In this document: positions 1 to 11,376 of the stretch, piece by piece
Layout: each line of letters begins with the position of its first letter
How positions within the stretch are numbered: position 1 is the stretch's first letter
DNA from: Sorghum bicolor
Taxonomy: Eukaryota; Streptophyta; Magnoliopsida; Poales; Poaceae
NCBI RefSeq assembly: GCF_000003195.3
Contig: NC_012877.2
Location: forward strand, 11,139,106 to 11,203,105
Direction: 5' to 3'
DNA: 64,000 bases
Translations under genes and position numbers: made by a program
The notes under the pieces: model-generated
Told to the model about the DNA's origin: nothing
The model's database searches: none
What the model saw: the letters and a program-made list of their open reading frames with translations, nothing else

Positions 1-1571
1 AAAATGTTTGTGAAATGCTAACATACATGCACAATGGAGGTGGTCACTTGGTGGTGTTAGCACACTTGCAAAGGAGGTGGAGTCCCTAGGGTAGAGTAGG
101 GTTTAGATTCCGGTAAAATGGAATGCATATTTTCTATTGCACCGGAGGAATTTTTTCGGAAAAGTCGGACGAGTGTTTTTTACTGAGAAACACTTGTTAG
201 ACATTGGGTCAGACAGCATCAGACATTGAGGCCACATCCAACGAGTGCATCGTAGTAAAGCGCAAACAGTTGAGTGTGTTGGAGCGTCCGATGGGTTCGC
301 GTTCGATGCGGTTCTAGCACTGTTGAGCGTCCGACACTTAGTGATGTCAGCTGGGATGTGAGTGAGGATTTGGCAAAGTGGACACGTCGAACACTGAGGG
401 TGTGTCCTATGCCCCTCCATCAGACGCGTCCGATGGTCCTACAAGTTTGCAAACCTCTCTGAGTAGCGTCCAACGTGAGGTGGCGCGTCCGACGCCTGGC
501 GCTAGACGCATCCGACTTATACTCCAAAAGTTCGTTGTCGTTCTAGTGAATGTTAGAGATTAACGGTCTAGGTTGAAAGGACACATGGCAGCGATTGAGC
601 GCGCGAGGCAGGCAAGCGTCTGATGCTCAACCACGTCCAACGGTGTGCGTCGAAGCATCTGACGCCCTCGACTTTAGCCCTAATGGCTAGTTTTCGGACT
701 GACCTCTGTAAATAGAAGTGGCTAGCCTTGGGGGCTTCCCTCTTGCACCTTTGAACACTTGAGACATAATTTGAGCTAGAGAACACTCCCTCCACTCATC
801 TCCTTGCTTGATTGCTAATCCTGGTGAGATTGAGTGAGATTCAAGTGCATTACTTAGTGAGTTGTATCTAGTGGCACTTGATCCTTGTGTTTGCTGTGGA
901 TTTTTTGTTACTCTTGGGTGTTTCCCAGCACCCTAGATGGCGTGGAACAGCGGAGGTGTTGAGCTCATGATTGGAAATTTTTCGAGCCTCGCCAAGTGAT
1001 TTGTGAGAGGTTCTTGAGCCTTCCTCGTGGAAGATCGCAATTGTCTACTCTAGTGGATTGCTCGTGGCTTGGAGGATCCCCATCTTATGAGTGGATGTGC
1101 GGCACCCGCTGAGGGTTTGGCTTTGAATTGCCAATTATCTCGTGATCCATCAAGTGGGTGTATCACCACAACAAGGACTAGCTTGCCGGGAGGCAAGTGA
1201 ACCTCGATAAAAAATTGTGTGTCATCTTGTCCTAAGGATTTTCTATTGTGATTGTGTTTGTGATTGATCGGATATATCTCTTCTCTACGACATCGGTATA
1301 ACAATCACTCTCCACTCCTTTACTTACTTGCTTACCTTGATAATTGTTTAGATTGTGTAGCTTAGTTCTTGTTTAGAGTATAGTTATTGTGTAGCCTTCT
1401 CTTGTTGTTGTGGTTTAGTGTTTAGCCTTGTACTAATTTGTTTAGGTGGCTTGCATAGCTTAGTTGAGCTAGTGCTAAAATTGCTTCACCATTTGTTTTA
1501 CTAACTCACTTGCTTAGTGAAATTTCTAGAAAATTTAAATAGGCTATTCACCCTCTAGTCATTTGGACCCA
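1..1571 (+). repeat. 3' part of an old LTR, family B (solo or truncated)
   Basis: The stretch aligns by eye along its length with the LTR at 31513-32307 plus 42478-43653. Shared landmarks are the hairpin GAGTGTTT...AAACACT at 171-195, the lines around 830-1100 that match 42930-43220, and the end '...AAATAGGCTATTCACCC...TTTGGACC' near 1535-1570. It has diverged: the TATAAATA of the other copy (42817) is here only GTAAATAG (about 708), and many GCGTCCGGTG motifs read GCGTCCGAC. The LTR start lies outside the window. No primer binding site follows at 1572, so this is a solo LTR or a truncated copy. Confidence 0.7.
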
Positions 1572-1929
1572 ACTGTTCATGAGGCCCTGACAGAGGTACT
1601 CAAAACCACTCTTTGAGGTCAAGAAGTTGTTGCATAGTCAAGGTTTGGACATGGAACAGTTGAAGAAGATGCATGCTGAAGGACCTAAGATGGTGGACAC
1701 CGTGGGAGGCTAGCTGGCGGTTGTGACTATGAAGGTGGATGCTATAAAATATGAGGTGGATGCTATAAAAGATGTCTTTGAGATGCACATATAAGTCTCT
1801 ATCATGGGTAATGTGTGTAATGGAACTTAACTTTGCTTCTAGTGGTGTGATGTGAAAAATTAAGTTTTTTAACTTACTTTTGGGTTGTATGCCATAGACA
1901 AGATATAAATGAACTAAGTAATAATATTA

Positions 1930-1962
<33 letters not shown>

Positions 1963-2210
1963 GTGATGCCTATGTGTGTTATGTGATGACCATATAGCAG
2001 CTACTGGATGCTACTACCATGACAATATAGCATAGGCACTGGCTGTTGTTGGTTTCATGTATGTGATGACCATATAGTACCTTGCTGGATGGTCATGAGT
2101 TTAACAAGAGGGAGGAGAAGAGAGCAATCTAAATGTCTACTGATCATATGTGTGCTCTGTGATGATATGCTACGTCAAATTATGGCAGCATATATATACA
2201 TCTCATGAGA
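1572..2210. other. Unassigned spacer with AT microsatellite
   Basis: No coding frame or element end could be supported. It contains a 21-bp near-duplication, GGTGGATGCTATAAAA repeated at about 1733 and 1755, and an (AT)n run at about 1937-1962. Confidence 0.4.
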
Positions 2211-3682
2211 CACTACACCACAGCCCCAGAATAGCGTCACACGTGTGTCGTTATAAATACACTAATACCGTTGAACCATCGGTCGGTATAGCATGCCCAC
2301 GAATCAAGTGTCGGTAAATGTAGCTTTTGTGTTGAACTATCAGTCAGTATACATATTTGGCTGTACAGTCAAGCCATCAGTCGCAATTTGGGGCTTAGAA
2401 CAAATTAAATAGAAAGATCTCAATAGACAACAAATTATTACTCAATTAGTAACTTCTCATACACATAGCATGTAGATTTTACGGATTGAAGAATTTGGAA
2501 GCAAAAAATATTTACTATAGACTGGGCTGTAATGAATAAAAAATCCATTGCTCACTGCGGCAAAATCTCCAGCTGCAACGTTAGAGAAAATTGGACACCT
2601 GGATCCTAATGGCTATTGGGCTGTTGAAAGCACATGGACTTAAAAAAAAATTCAAAGGGTATATTTAATTCATCATCTTATTTGTTACACTCCAGGACTT
2701 AAAAAAATTACATAGGCTATATTTATTTCATCATATTATTTGTTACCCTCCAAAACAGTGCATATACTAAATCTGTATATTGCTTTGAGTTAATTAGGTA
2801 CCATCAGTTTACTTATTTATTTCATTTACGATGGTTTGGGACACTGAACTTTCCTTTTTATGAAATTTGACTATTATTTTTAGAGAACCTCTTGGAGTTG
2901 ATCTTATTAGCTGTCTTTCTCCAACATTGGTAAAAGTAGTCGCTAATTGGATATTCATACTACATTTCAGGCCGTCCTGCTCCTGCAAGGTCCTAGGCAG
3001 CATACCTCATGGTGTCCACAAGTTAAAAGTGCTCATAGAGTTGTGTTGTTTTGATCCTATTAGAGATATAACTATGAGCTCACTATTACTGAAATTTGAG
3101 CAGTGGGTTTAGGTGTTAGTGAGCTAAGCTTTTGGTCTCAAGTGGTGGATGTATGACTTTTGGTCATATGAGGTAGATGTTGTATGACTTTTGGTCACAT
3201 GAGGTAGATATAGGGATATTGATCGCTTGGTCATGCACAAACTTCATGTTTGTGAATCTATTTTGTACTTATGATGTTGAATATGACTGACCTTACATTG
3301 GGCTACACATATATGAATAAATCAGTTATGGTTAAAATATCTTTTAATGAATGTGGGTGCATTGATAATAGATTATTTTTGGGTTATTATGTATTGTTGA
3401 TTAGCAACATATACATTGCCTCTATGAAGGATTCGCATTGGACTGTTAGTTGCTAAAAGTATTTATAGCTTCAAACTATGTGTCGGTATATGTGATCCCT
3501 AAGACATCAGACTATCGGTCGCTAAAAACATGTCGGTCGGTATAGGTTATACCGACGCCACTTTTAGCGGCTGCAATTAAGTGTCGGGCTGTCGGCATAG
3601 ATCTATGGCGACCGATGGAGCGTCGCTATATCGACCTATGCCAACCGACGACATGTCGCTATTCCGAGGCTGTGGTGTAGTG
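2211..3682. mobile_element. Non-autonomous CACTA (En/Spm-type) transposon
   Basis: The left end CACTACACCACAGCC (2211-2225) is the reverse complement of the right end GGCTGTGGTGTAGTG (3668-3682). The flanking 3-bp target-site duplication is AGA (2208-2210 and 3683-3685), the length expected for CACTA elements. Subterminal zones carry repeated TCGGTCGGTAT/ATACCGAC motifs in both orientations near 2275-2400 and 3480-3660, the usual transposase-binding layout of this superfamily. The 1472-bp element has no convincing transposase frame, so it would depend on a partner supplied in trans. Confidence 0.85.
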
Positions 3683-3859
3683 AGAGAAATGATCTAAAAT
3701 TGTCTTGATAAACATACATGCACAATGCAAGGCAGCATACACATTACAAAGAGCTGCGCATTGTTCCCAAACTCACGTGAGCATCTATATATTTTTGCAG
3801 AATTTTTGTTTCTTGCATCTTTTGGCCATATGTTGGTGAAGTGGTCGCCGACATCAAGT

Positions 3860-4660
3860 TAGGGGCCTCCGCTCGGGCTAGCAGAGGCAATTTGTGATGA
3901 CTGTAGGGGGAGGCCTCTCGCTTGGTGAAGCGAAGGCCCTTTAGCGCACAGGCAGAGTGGGAAACAGACCTCTTGTGGAGTTATTAATTCATTCACCAAT
4001 CGCCCGCTCTGGCATTTACAACTCCCTTTATATAGGGTGCATATCTCCATGGTCAAAATATTACATTGATGCCCTGTGATGGCAGCGGGATATTCTAGCA
4101 TATGCCCCCCGCTGTGCTTTTCTACTCAATGTTATTTGCATAACTTTCTCTCTCAGATGTCCCTAGCCTAGCGGGCTAGAATTTTGACCTATGTGCGGCC
4201 CAAGCCTAGCCTTCCTGCAGTGTCTTAGCCCACGATGTTCTTCTGCCCTGCCTCTGGAGGCCGCCTAGCTGTGCAGAAACTGACTCCTAGTGCGAAGGCT
4301 TTGTGACGCACCTCCTCTGAGCCCCATCACAATGGCTTCCTCATGTACCTATGTATTCAAAGCCCAAAATGTGTTAGTTGTAATCCTGCTCGGGACCTTC
4401 GCTGCTAGATGTACGAAGGCCCTTCACGGCCGGAGGTCCCGCTCGCCCATGAGCAGCCCATGAGATGGCCCTCTGTTCCCAAGTCAGATCCATGCTGAAC
4501 AAACGAGACCTTCGCCCACCAAATTGTGCCTGCGGTGGTAGTAGAGGGCAATGTCCCAACACCATAGGCCCAACCCCTTTACGCCCATCTCTTAGGTATG
4601 GAGTTAGCTCGCTCGCCAACAGCCGAGGAAGGATCGAAGCATCCAAAGGAGGCACTTAAT
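3860..4660 (-). repeat. LTR-like remnant with TATA box
   Basis: On the minus strand a CCCTATATAAAGGG promoter-like box lies at 4022-4036, followed by a leader rich in GAGGCC/AGGCCT motifs, resembling the promoter part of a grass Gypsy LTR. No paired copy, TSD or primer site was found in the window, so the exact limits and family are uncertain. Confidence 0.3.
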
Positions 4661-4697
4661 TGGATGCATTGAACTCTTCCTTGTTCACAACATAGTT

Positions 4698-5130
4698 CTA
4701 GTACATGCTCTTCTTGTCTTGATCAATGGTGTAAAACATGTAGCCATTCATTTCAAAGCCTTGATAGGTTATGACTGTGAAGAAAGTGCCCTTTGCTAGC
4801 TTTAGAAGCCTTTCGTCTAGGCAAGATATTTTATTGGCAAGCCTATGTTTGATCCATTCGGTGAACCGGCTCATATGTGCCCACGCTAAACAAGCTTCGC
4901 CCTTGTGTGGGTTTTGTCGATTCAACACCTCCATATGCTCTAAGATGTAAGGCCCCACCTCTATTGTGTGCTGCAACACACAAAATTTTTGCTTGTGCGA
5001 AGGAAACTACATTGAGAGTAATGCGCTTCTCCCCAACATACCCTCTACCCCCTAGCCTTCCCTCATGACGAGGATTGGAGATGCCGATTGGATTAGTGGG
5101 GTTAATATAACTGAGGCACCGGTCGATCAC
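4698..5130 (-). pseudogene. CACTA TNP2-like transposase C-terminal fragment, frameshifted
   Basis: Two overlapping minus-strand frames together resemble the conserved C-terminal region of plant CACTA transposases. The upstream frame has IGISNPRHEGRLGGRGYVG and ends near 4985. The downstream frame continues with LQHTIEVGPYILEHMEVLNR, an HxxFxxW-like segment (MSRFTEWIKHRL), and the typical block TYQGFEMNGYMFYTIDQDKKS close to its end. The two frames are offset near 4980, so at least one indel has broken the gene. Only roughly 140 residues remain of a family whose transposases usually exceed 700. It could be a relic of the autonomous partner of one of the CACTA elements nearby, but no terminal inverted repeats could be tied to it. 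Identification is from remembered family motifs. Confidence 0.55.
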
Positions 5131-5382
5131 TTGCCCACATCAGCACATTTTGGACGACAACCAACTCTCTTCCCGTGAGGCTCAAAGCCAGAGGCATGTG
5201 CCGTGCGCGATGACGGTAGGCATCGCCGCCATGAGAGCCGTGCAAGAGCCCGCTAAGACATCCAGTTGGTGCCAATACCCTCTCTCTCTTCCCGTGCATG
5301 AGGCCAACTAAAGCACCCAGAATACTACAAACGCGCCTGAGGAACTCATGTGTGCAACTACCAAGGGATCTTCCATAAGACA

Positions 5383-5733
5383 CACTACTGCAGACGTGCA
5401 TGTCGTATGTACGTCCGTAGACTTTGCTACCAGTATCCCCGGCCTTAGGATTTATAACGTGCGTCTTTACTAACTACTGCATATATAGAAACTTTTTACG
5501 AACGCCCGTCTCAAGCTATATCCCAGACAAGTTGTGTCAACACGTGACTGCAATAAGAGATGTTACTACTGATTACTGAAGCGTATACTATAGACGTGTC
5601 CATTGCTTTTGACACTGCTATCCCGTACTCAGGAAACAACACACACGTTTGTTATATCATCTTCTTACAGATGTGTGTTGATCTCTCCAGGCCGGCGACC
5701 CCTGCAAGTCAGTATAACACGTCTGTAGTAGTG
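5383..5733. mobile_element. Short CACTA-like non-autonomous element
   Basis: Left end CACTACTGCAGACGTG (5383-5398) matches the reverse complement of the right end CACGTCTGTAGTAGTG (5718-5733) at 15 of 16 positions. Internal ACGTC/GACGTG motifs recur in both orientations. The flanking triplets (ACA and CTA) do not match, so a TSD is not preserved. The 351-bp length and CACTA ends suggest a miniature CACTA element lying about 400 bp upstream of the receptor-like protein gene. Confidence 0.5.
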
Positions 5734-6134
5734 CTACTGCAGATGCGCGCACGTGGTGACGTCTAGGTGTGAATTTAACGCTTTTGAATTCAACACCCAA
5801 GGGATCCAATGCAAACAGACCCTGAGTAGCCAACATTAAAAGTTTTAACACAGTTTTTGCAGTATGTGTGCCGCACACAGATGAACCATAACATCTTGGG
5901 CGGGGTTGAGTGTGCTTACATGAGAAGCATGTTTTTTAAGAGGACCACGTTTTGACAGAGTTGTAACCATAATTTTTCAATACATAGTACAGGTGCATAA
6001 CCAACTAATCGTATGTTATAACGTCCACATCTACCATATTCACACACCGTTCTCCGTTGTGTGGACAACTATGAATGCACGTGATTCATGATTTGTTTTC
6101 TTGACAATAATTTGCACCACTGCTGGTGAGAAAA
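5734..6134. other. Upstream region of the receptor-like protein gene
   Basis: AT-rich non-coding DNA between the short CACTA-like element and the TATA box. Nothing else was recognised. Confidence 0.4.
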
Positions 6135-6162
6135 TATAAAGTAGGTAGGCGGTCTCTATATA
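6135..6162 (+). promoter_or_regulatory. Putative core promoter of the receptor-like protein gene
   Basis: Two TATA-like boxes, TATAAA at 6135-6140 and CTATATAG at 6156-6163, lie only 16-37 bp before the first ATG at 6172. Plant transcription usually starts 25-35 bp downstream of TATA, which would put the transcript start at about 6165-6190. Confidence 0.45.
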
Positions 6163-6171
6163 GGCCCATAT

Positions 6172-9100
6172 ATGCCGCACAATAAACAAAGCAACATTTC
6201 GTCCGAGTCTGCAAATCACCTCGTAGCCGCTCGGACCTTCAATTCAGCCATGCTGGTCATTCTCCTGCAAATCCACACCATATACACACTTTCTGTTGCC
6301 GTGACGGCCAACAGCGCCTCCATGTCCATGTCCACACCCCCAGTTCCCTGCCTTGTGGAGCAGGCCTCCTCGCTCCTCCGTCTGAAGCACTCCTTCAGCT
6401 CAGCCGTCGGAGACTTGACCACCTTCCAGTCATGGATCGCCGGCACGGACTGCTGCAGCTGGGAAGGCGTCAGCTGCGGCAACACAGATGGACGAGTAAC
6501 CAGCCTCGACTTGGGCGGCCGCCAGCTGCAAGCCGGCGGCGGCCTTGAGCCAGCGCTGTTCAACCTGACCTCGCTCAGCCACCTCGACCTCTCCGGCAAC
6601 GACTTCAACATGTCCCAGCTCCCATCCACCGGGTTCGAGCAGCTCACCGCTCTCACCCACCTTGACCTCTCCGACACCAACTTTGCCGGCTCCGTCCCGT
6701 CCGGCATCGGCCGCCACTCAGGCCTCGTCTACCTTGACCTCTCCACCAGCTTCTATGAGTATGACTACGACACTGAGAACAAAGCCTTGCACTACTCGTA
6801 TTCCATATGGCAGCTCTCGGTGCCAAACATGGCAACTTTACTGGCCAACCTCACAAATCTGGAGGAGCTCCATCTGGGCATGGTGAATTTGTCCGCCAGC
6901 GGCGCAGGTTGGTGCAACGACTTGGCCACATTCAACCCTAAGATCCAGGTCTTAAGCTTACCTTACTGTTCGCTTGGGGGGCAAATATGTAAATCACTCT
7001 CAGCACTGAGATCACTCAGAGTGATCGAGCTCCATTACAACCACCTGTCTGGCTCAGTGCCAGAGTTCTTGGCTTCTGCCTTCCCTAACCTGACGGTTCT
7101 TGAGCTTTCCAGAAATAAGTTTGAAGGGCAGTTCCCTCCGATCATCTTGCAGCACAAGATGTTACAAACTGTTGACATCTCTGAGAATCTTGGGATCTCT
7201 GGTGTTCTGCCAAATTTCACGGAGGACAGCAGCTTGGAAAATCTGTTTGTCAACAACACAAACTTCTCAGGTACAATACCAGGTTCTATAGGCAATCTAA
7301 AGTCTCTCAAGAAGTTAGGCCTTGGTGCAAGTGGATTTTCTGGGATACTGCCTTCTTCAATAGGTGAGCTCAAATCCTTGGAGCTGTTAGATGTGTCAGG
7401 GTTACAGCTAGTAGGATCCATACCCTCATGGATATCAAACCTGACTTCTCTCAGGGTTCTCCGGTTCTATTACTGTGGATTATCTGGACCAGTGCCTCCT
7501 TGGATAGGAAATCTAACGAATTTAACAAAATTAGCACTTTTCAGTTGCAACTTCTCTGGGACGATACCTCCACAAATCTCAAATTTGACCCAGTTACAAA
7601 TGCTTCTGCTCCAGTCAAATTCTTTCATAGGAACAGTGCAGCTATCCGCATTCTCAACCATGCAAAATCTAACTGTCCTCAATCTTTCAAATAATGAACT
7701 GCAAGTGGTGGATGGAGAAAACAGCTCCTCACTCATGGCGTTACAAAAACTTGAATACTTACGACTAGTGTCTTGCAGACTGTCTAGCTTCCCCAAAACT
7801 TTGAGGCACCTCAACAGGATCCAAGGTCTTGACCTCTCGGATAACCAAATCCATGGCGCAGTACCTGAGTGGGTATGGGAGAATTGGAAGGACATTATCC
7901 TTTTGAACCTGTCACATAATAAGTTCAGTAGTCTTGGTTCTGATCCTTTGCTTCCTGTTCGCATAGAATACTTTGATCTCAGCTTCAACAATTTCACTGG
8001 ACCGATACCTATTCCACGAGATGGCAGTGTCACACTTGATTACTCGAGCAACCAATTATCATCCATCCCTCTTGATTACTCTACTTACCTTGGAATTACT
8101 CGCTTTTTAAAGGCCTCCAGAAACAACCTGTCTGGAAATATCTCAACATTGATTTGTGGCAAATTTAGAAATCTAGAAGTTATCGATCTGTCCTATAACA
8201 ACTTCAGTGGTGCAATCCCATCTTGTTTGATGAAGGATGTCAGCAAACTTCAAGTATTAAATCTAAGAGGAAATAAACTTGCTGGAGAGTTACCTGATAA
8301 CGTTAACAAAGGCTGTGCACTTGAGGTGTTAGATTTAAGTGGCAATTGGATTGAAGGGAAAATACCCAGATCTCTTGTTGCTTGCAAGAATCTACAGCTA
8401 CTTGACATTGGAGGCAACCAGATAAGTGACTCTTTCCCATGTTGGATAAGCGCACTTCCTAAACTTCAAGTTCTTGTCCTCAAATCTAACAAGTTCACTG
8501 GACAGCTGCTACATCCATCATATGATACAGTAGACGGAAACAAATGTACATTTATAGAACTGCGAATTGCCGATATCTCTTCAAACAACTTCACTAGCAC
8601 ATTGCCAGAAGGATGGTTTATGATGCTCAAGTCAATGATGACCAGGTCTGATAATGAGGCATTAGTCATGCAAAATCAATATTACCATGGGCAAACATAC
8701 CAATTTACAACTACAACAACATATAAAGGGAAGTCCATGACCATCCAGAAGATATTGAGGACCCTTGTGCTGATTGATATCTCAAACAATGCATTCTGCG
8801 GTACCATCCCTGAGTCCATTGGGGATCTTGTGCTCCTTCTTGGGCTCAACATGTCTCATAATGCTCTAGCAGGGCCAATTCCATCTCAATTTGGAAGCTT
8901 AAAGCAACTTGAATCATTGGACCTCTCCTCAAATGAGCTTTCTGGTGAGATCCCAGAGGAGCTAGCATCACTGAACTTCCTTTCGACTTTGAATCTGTCC
9001 TACAACATGCTAGCTGGACGAATACCAGAGTCATCTCAGTTCTCCACATTTTCCAATAGCTCTTTTCTGGGGAACACTGGCTTGTGTGGACTTCCAGTGT

Positions 9101-9255
9101 CCAAACAATGCAGCAATCAAACAGAAACTAACGTGCTACATGCTTTAGACAACGACTTTGAAGATGTCCTGCTCTTCATGTTCACTGCGTTGGGATTTGG
9201 CATCTTCTTTTCAATTACAGTCATAGTGATATGGGGAAGAGACAGCACAAAGTAA
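6172..9255 (+). CDS. LRR receptor-like protein (RLP), Cf/Ve-type, no kinase
   Basis: Single-exon gene of up to 1027 residues. RLPs sit in the plasma membrane, sense extracellular ligands and signal through partner kinases such as SOBIR1. Visible order: hydrophobic signal segment (about 27-48), LRRNT cap with Cys60 and the TDCCSWEGVSC block (92-102), more than 25 extracellular LRRs of the LxxLxLSxNxxxGxIP type, a non-LRR island at about 815-865 rich in Thr/Tyr, four final LRRs, the cap NTGLCGLPVSKQC, an acidic juxtamembrane stretch, a transmembrane helix at about 999-1021 and the tail GRDSTK. There is no kinase domain. Many N-glycosylation sequons (NLT, NFS) are present. The 5' part is GC-rich and the 3' part AT-rich, a gradient typical of grass genes. 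Start: the ATG at 6172 is the longest choice, but Met27 at 6250 begins directly with the signal peptide and fits the TATA position better. No frameshift or premature stop is seen. Confidence 0.93.
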   Translation: MPHNKQSNISSESANHLVAARTFNSAMLVILLQIHTIYTLSVAVTANSASMSMSTPPVPCLVEQASSLLRLKHSFSSAVGDLTTFQSWIAGTDCCSWEGVSCGNTDGRVTSLDLGGRQLQAGGGLEPALFNLTSLSHLDLSGNDFNMSQLPSTGFEQLTALTHLDLSDTNFAGSVPSGIGRHSGLVYLDLSTSFYEYDYDTENKALHYSYSIWQLSVPNMATLLANLTNLEELHLGMVNLSASGAGWCNDLATFNPKIQVLSLPYCSLGGQICKSLSALRSLRVIELHYNHLSGSVPEFLASAFPNLTVLELSRNKFEGQFPPIILQHKMLQTVDISENLGISGVLPNFTEDSSLENLFVNNTNFSGTIPGSIGNLKSLKKLGLGASGFSGILPSSIGELKSLELLDVSGLQLVGSIPSWISNLTSLRVLRFYYCGLSGPVPPWIGNLTNLTKLALFSCNFSGTIPPQISNLTQLQMLLLQSNSFIGTVQLSAFSTMQNLTVLNLSNNELQVVDGENSSSLMALQKLEYLRLVSCRLSSFPKTLRHLNRIQGLDLSDNQIHGAVPEWVWENWKDIILLNLSHNKFSSLGSDPLLPVRIEYFDLSFNNFTGPIPIPRDGSVTLDYSSNQLSSIPLDYSTYLGITRFLKASRNNLSGNISTLICGKFRNLEVIDLSYNNFSGAIPSCLMKDVSKLQVLNLRGNKLAGELPDNVNKGCALEVLDLSGNWIEGKIPRSLVACKNLQLLDIGGNQISDSFPCWISALPKLQVLVLKSNKFTGQLLHPSYDTVDGNKCTFIELRIADISSNNFTSTLPEGWFMMLKSMMTRSDNEALVMQNQYYHGQTYQFTTTTTYKGKSMTIQKILRTLVLIDISNNAFCGTIPESIGDLVLLLGLNMSHNALAGPIPSQFGSLKQLESLDLSSNELSGEIPEELASLNFLSTLNLSYNMLAGRIPESSQFSTFSNSSFLGNTGLCGLPVSKQCSNQTETNVLHALDNDFEDVLLFMFTALGFGIFFSITVIVIWGRDSTK

Positions 9256-10640
9256 AACCAGACCCTTGAGTCTTGACAGAGCTGTTGTATCGAGTCTGTC
9301 TGCGTTGATCCACAGTTAGTATGTTAAGATCAAACCTGTATTGAAGTAGCCAAAAACAATTAAGCCTGTGCTGTAATTTATGATTTTTAGGCCTGTATAA
9401 TTTTAACAATGAAGTGTTGTCTAGCATATCCATAAGAATATTTTATAATTGATAGCAAAGTTCTTTCTGCGATGTGTCAACTGTCAAGTACATATTTACA
9501 ATCATGGAAAATCATAAGTTTAGTGTATGTAGAGTAACAGGTTAGTTGAGGATGACCAAACAAATAGAGGGTAGCAATTGAACAGCTTTCTACAATACTA
9601 ATTTTTGAAATGTAAATAAAATACTGATGACTGTTGGCTTGACATCACGGCCTTGAATGACAAATAGAAGGAATTTGGATAGAGCTGATCAGTAACATCA
9701 CTTCATTCCAACTTTCATTAATATCGATTTCCTCCACATATATCCATTGAAAGTGGCAACAGCACTGCAAACTTATTATCATTAGAAGGAAGCACCCAAC
9801 GCTGAATCTGGTAGCTATTGGAGCCCAGCAAGGATTTCTTCAGAGATCCCACTGTTCGATCCCAGCTCATGCCCACCCATGCCTTGACAGATTCAATGTG
9901 CATCATCTGAAGAGAAGGATGAAAGTACTACTCTGTGAAGAGTTCATGCCCACCCATGTCAAATATATATTGAATAATGTTCGAAGAGCTCTTCATTCTT
10001 TTCCTTTTAATCCCTAGCATTGTCTTAATTTGTGCATGAGCATGCATCAGATGGCTCATCCGCCACGCAAAGTCTGCAAAATAAGTAATCTAAGTAAACA
10101 TGTGACAGATCATGTTCATTCTAACCTACTCATTTATGGAAGAATTGAGCACTGCATAAATACCGAATGCCCAGAGCACCAGTACAATAACTATGACTAT
10201 GAGACAGAAAAGATAGCCAGTAATACAGTATCAACCATGTCTGGCATATCGGCAAAGTTCGTGCTACTCAGGTATTTACATATATAAGATTCTTATTTTT
10301 TTGGTGCGGGAATGTAAGATTTCTACTTGCTACGATAATAACAGAAAGGGCTAACACAGACAATATATATAACAAATAATATTACTAGGGCAGGCAAAGT
10401 AGGCATTGAGTTGAGACACAAATCCAAATATATTTCTGCCAAGCAAGAATCAGATCTATAGCATGCCAGCGCCCCAAGAATTATTTTACCCACTTGTAAT
10501 TGTAACGTGATTAACGAACAGCGGACATGTTTATGCCCACTTGGTGGACAAATGAAGCGTTGAAACACACAAATACAAACCGCACAGAGATTCGCACTAG
10601 CTCTATCCCGCTGAACTAAGAAGGGACCAAGGAGAGCAGG
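9256..10640. other. 3' flank of the RLP gene and intergenic DNA
   Basis: AT-rich DNA; 9256-9480 probably holds the RLP 3' untranslated region. A 62-codon minus-strand frame at 9718-9906 (contains RWVLPSNDNKFAVLLPLSMD) looks somewhat protein-like and could be an exon relic, but it was not recognised and no splice context could be confirmed. Confidence 0.35.
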
Positions 10641-10645
10641 TCACC

Positions 10646-10678
10646 AGCGGCGGTGCGGCGGCGGCGGCGGCGGCGGCG
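10646..10678. repeat. (CGG)n microsatellite
   Basis: Imperfect GCGGCGGTG followed by a pure CGG run of about nine units inside a short GC-rich island (10600-10800). On the minus strand it would read as poly-alanine in a 62-codon frame; no further support for a gene was found. Confidence 0.8.
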
Positions 10679-10876
10679 TACCGGGGAGAAGGGACAGAGG
10701 AGCAGCGTGAATGCGCTACGGCAATTGATGCGAGACTCGGGCACCCAGCTTCACCAAGCGGAGCACGTGTAGTGTAGGCCCAACTGCCCAAGTCGACATG
10801 GGCCGATTGGAATCCCCAGGTGGCCTACGCATATGCTTAAATGGGAGCTCGGTATCAAATAGGACTTTTCTATTAC

Positions 10877-11119
10877 GGCCTTGTTTAGTTGCCGAAATGA
10901 AAAATTTATGCCTACTCTAACACTTTTGTTTGTTTGTGATAAATATTGTCTAATTATGGACTAACTAGATTCAAAAGATTTATCTCATGATTTATAGGCT
11001 AATTGTGTAATTAGTTTTTATTTTTAACTATATTTAATGTTTCATGCATGTGTCGCAAGATTCGATGTGACGGAGAATCTCAAAAAAAATTTAGTTTTTG
11101 GGTTGAACTAAACAACGCC
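10877..11119. mobile_element. MITE with GGCCTTGTTTAGTT ends (copy 1)
   Basis: Left end GGCCTTGTTTAGTT and right end AACTAAACAACGCC are inverted repeats with one mismatch in the first 14 positions. The 243-bp interior is alignable with the copy at 21831-22073. Flanking triplets TAC and TAG differ by one base. This family is very common in sorghum and relatives from general knowledge; its superfamily is not certain. Confidence 0.75.
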
Positions 11120-11376
11120 TAGGAATTTCAGCTGTCATCTATGCGGGCTGCTGTTATATCTATATCTAGATGCATAGTAATAAAAACAATATATTTACAA
11201 ATGTCAAAATGTCTTATAAAGTCTTGTGTAGTTGCTGGATTCACCTTAATCTATATGGGGTGAGTGGATTGGGGTGTTAGGTCCACTCCAATCCACTCGA
11301 TTGATGTGAATTCGGTTTATCCAAACAAAAACCTAATTTGGAACTAATATGAACGTGCCAGTGTTCGGCTTTGGTT

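Noticed and set aside
5378..5736. TSD for the short CACTA-like element
   Set aside because: Flanking triplets ACA and CTA differ, so only the terminal inverted repeats support it.
9718..9906. 62-codon minus-strand frame downstream of the RLP gene
   Set aside because: Composition looks protein-like, but no family was recognised and no flanking splice sites or adjoining exons could be supported.
10603..10791. Poly-alanine minus-strand frame over the CGG repeat
   Set aside because: Driven by the microsatellite; no promoter, leader or conserved domain visible.
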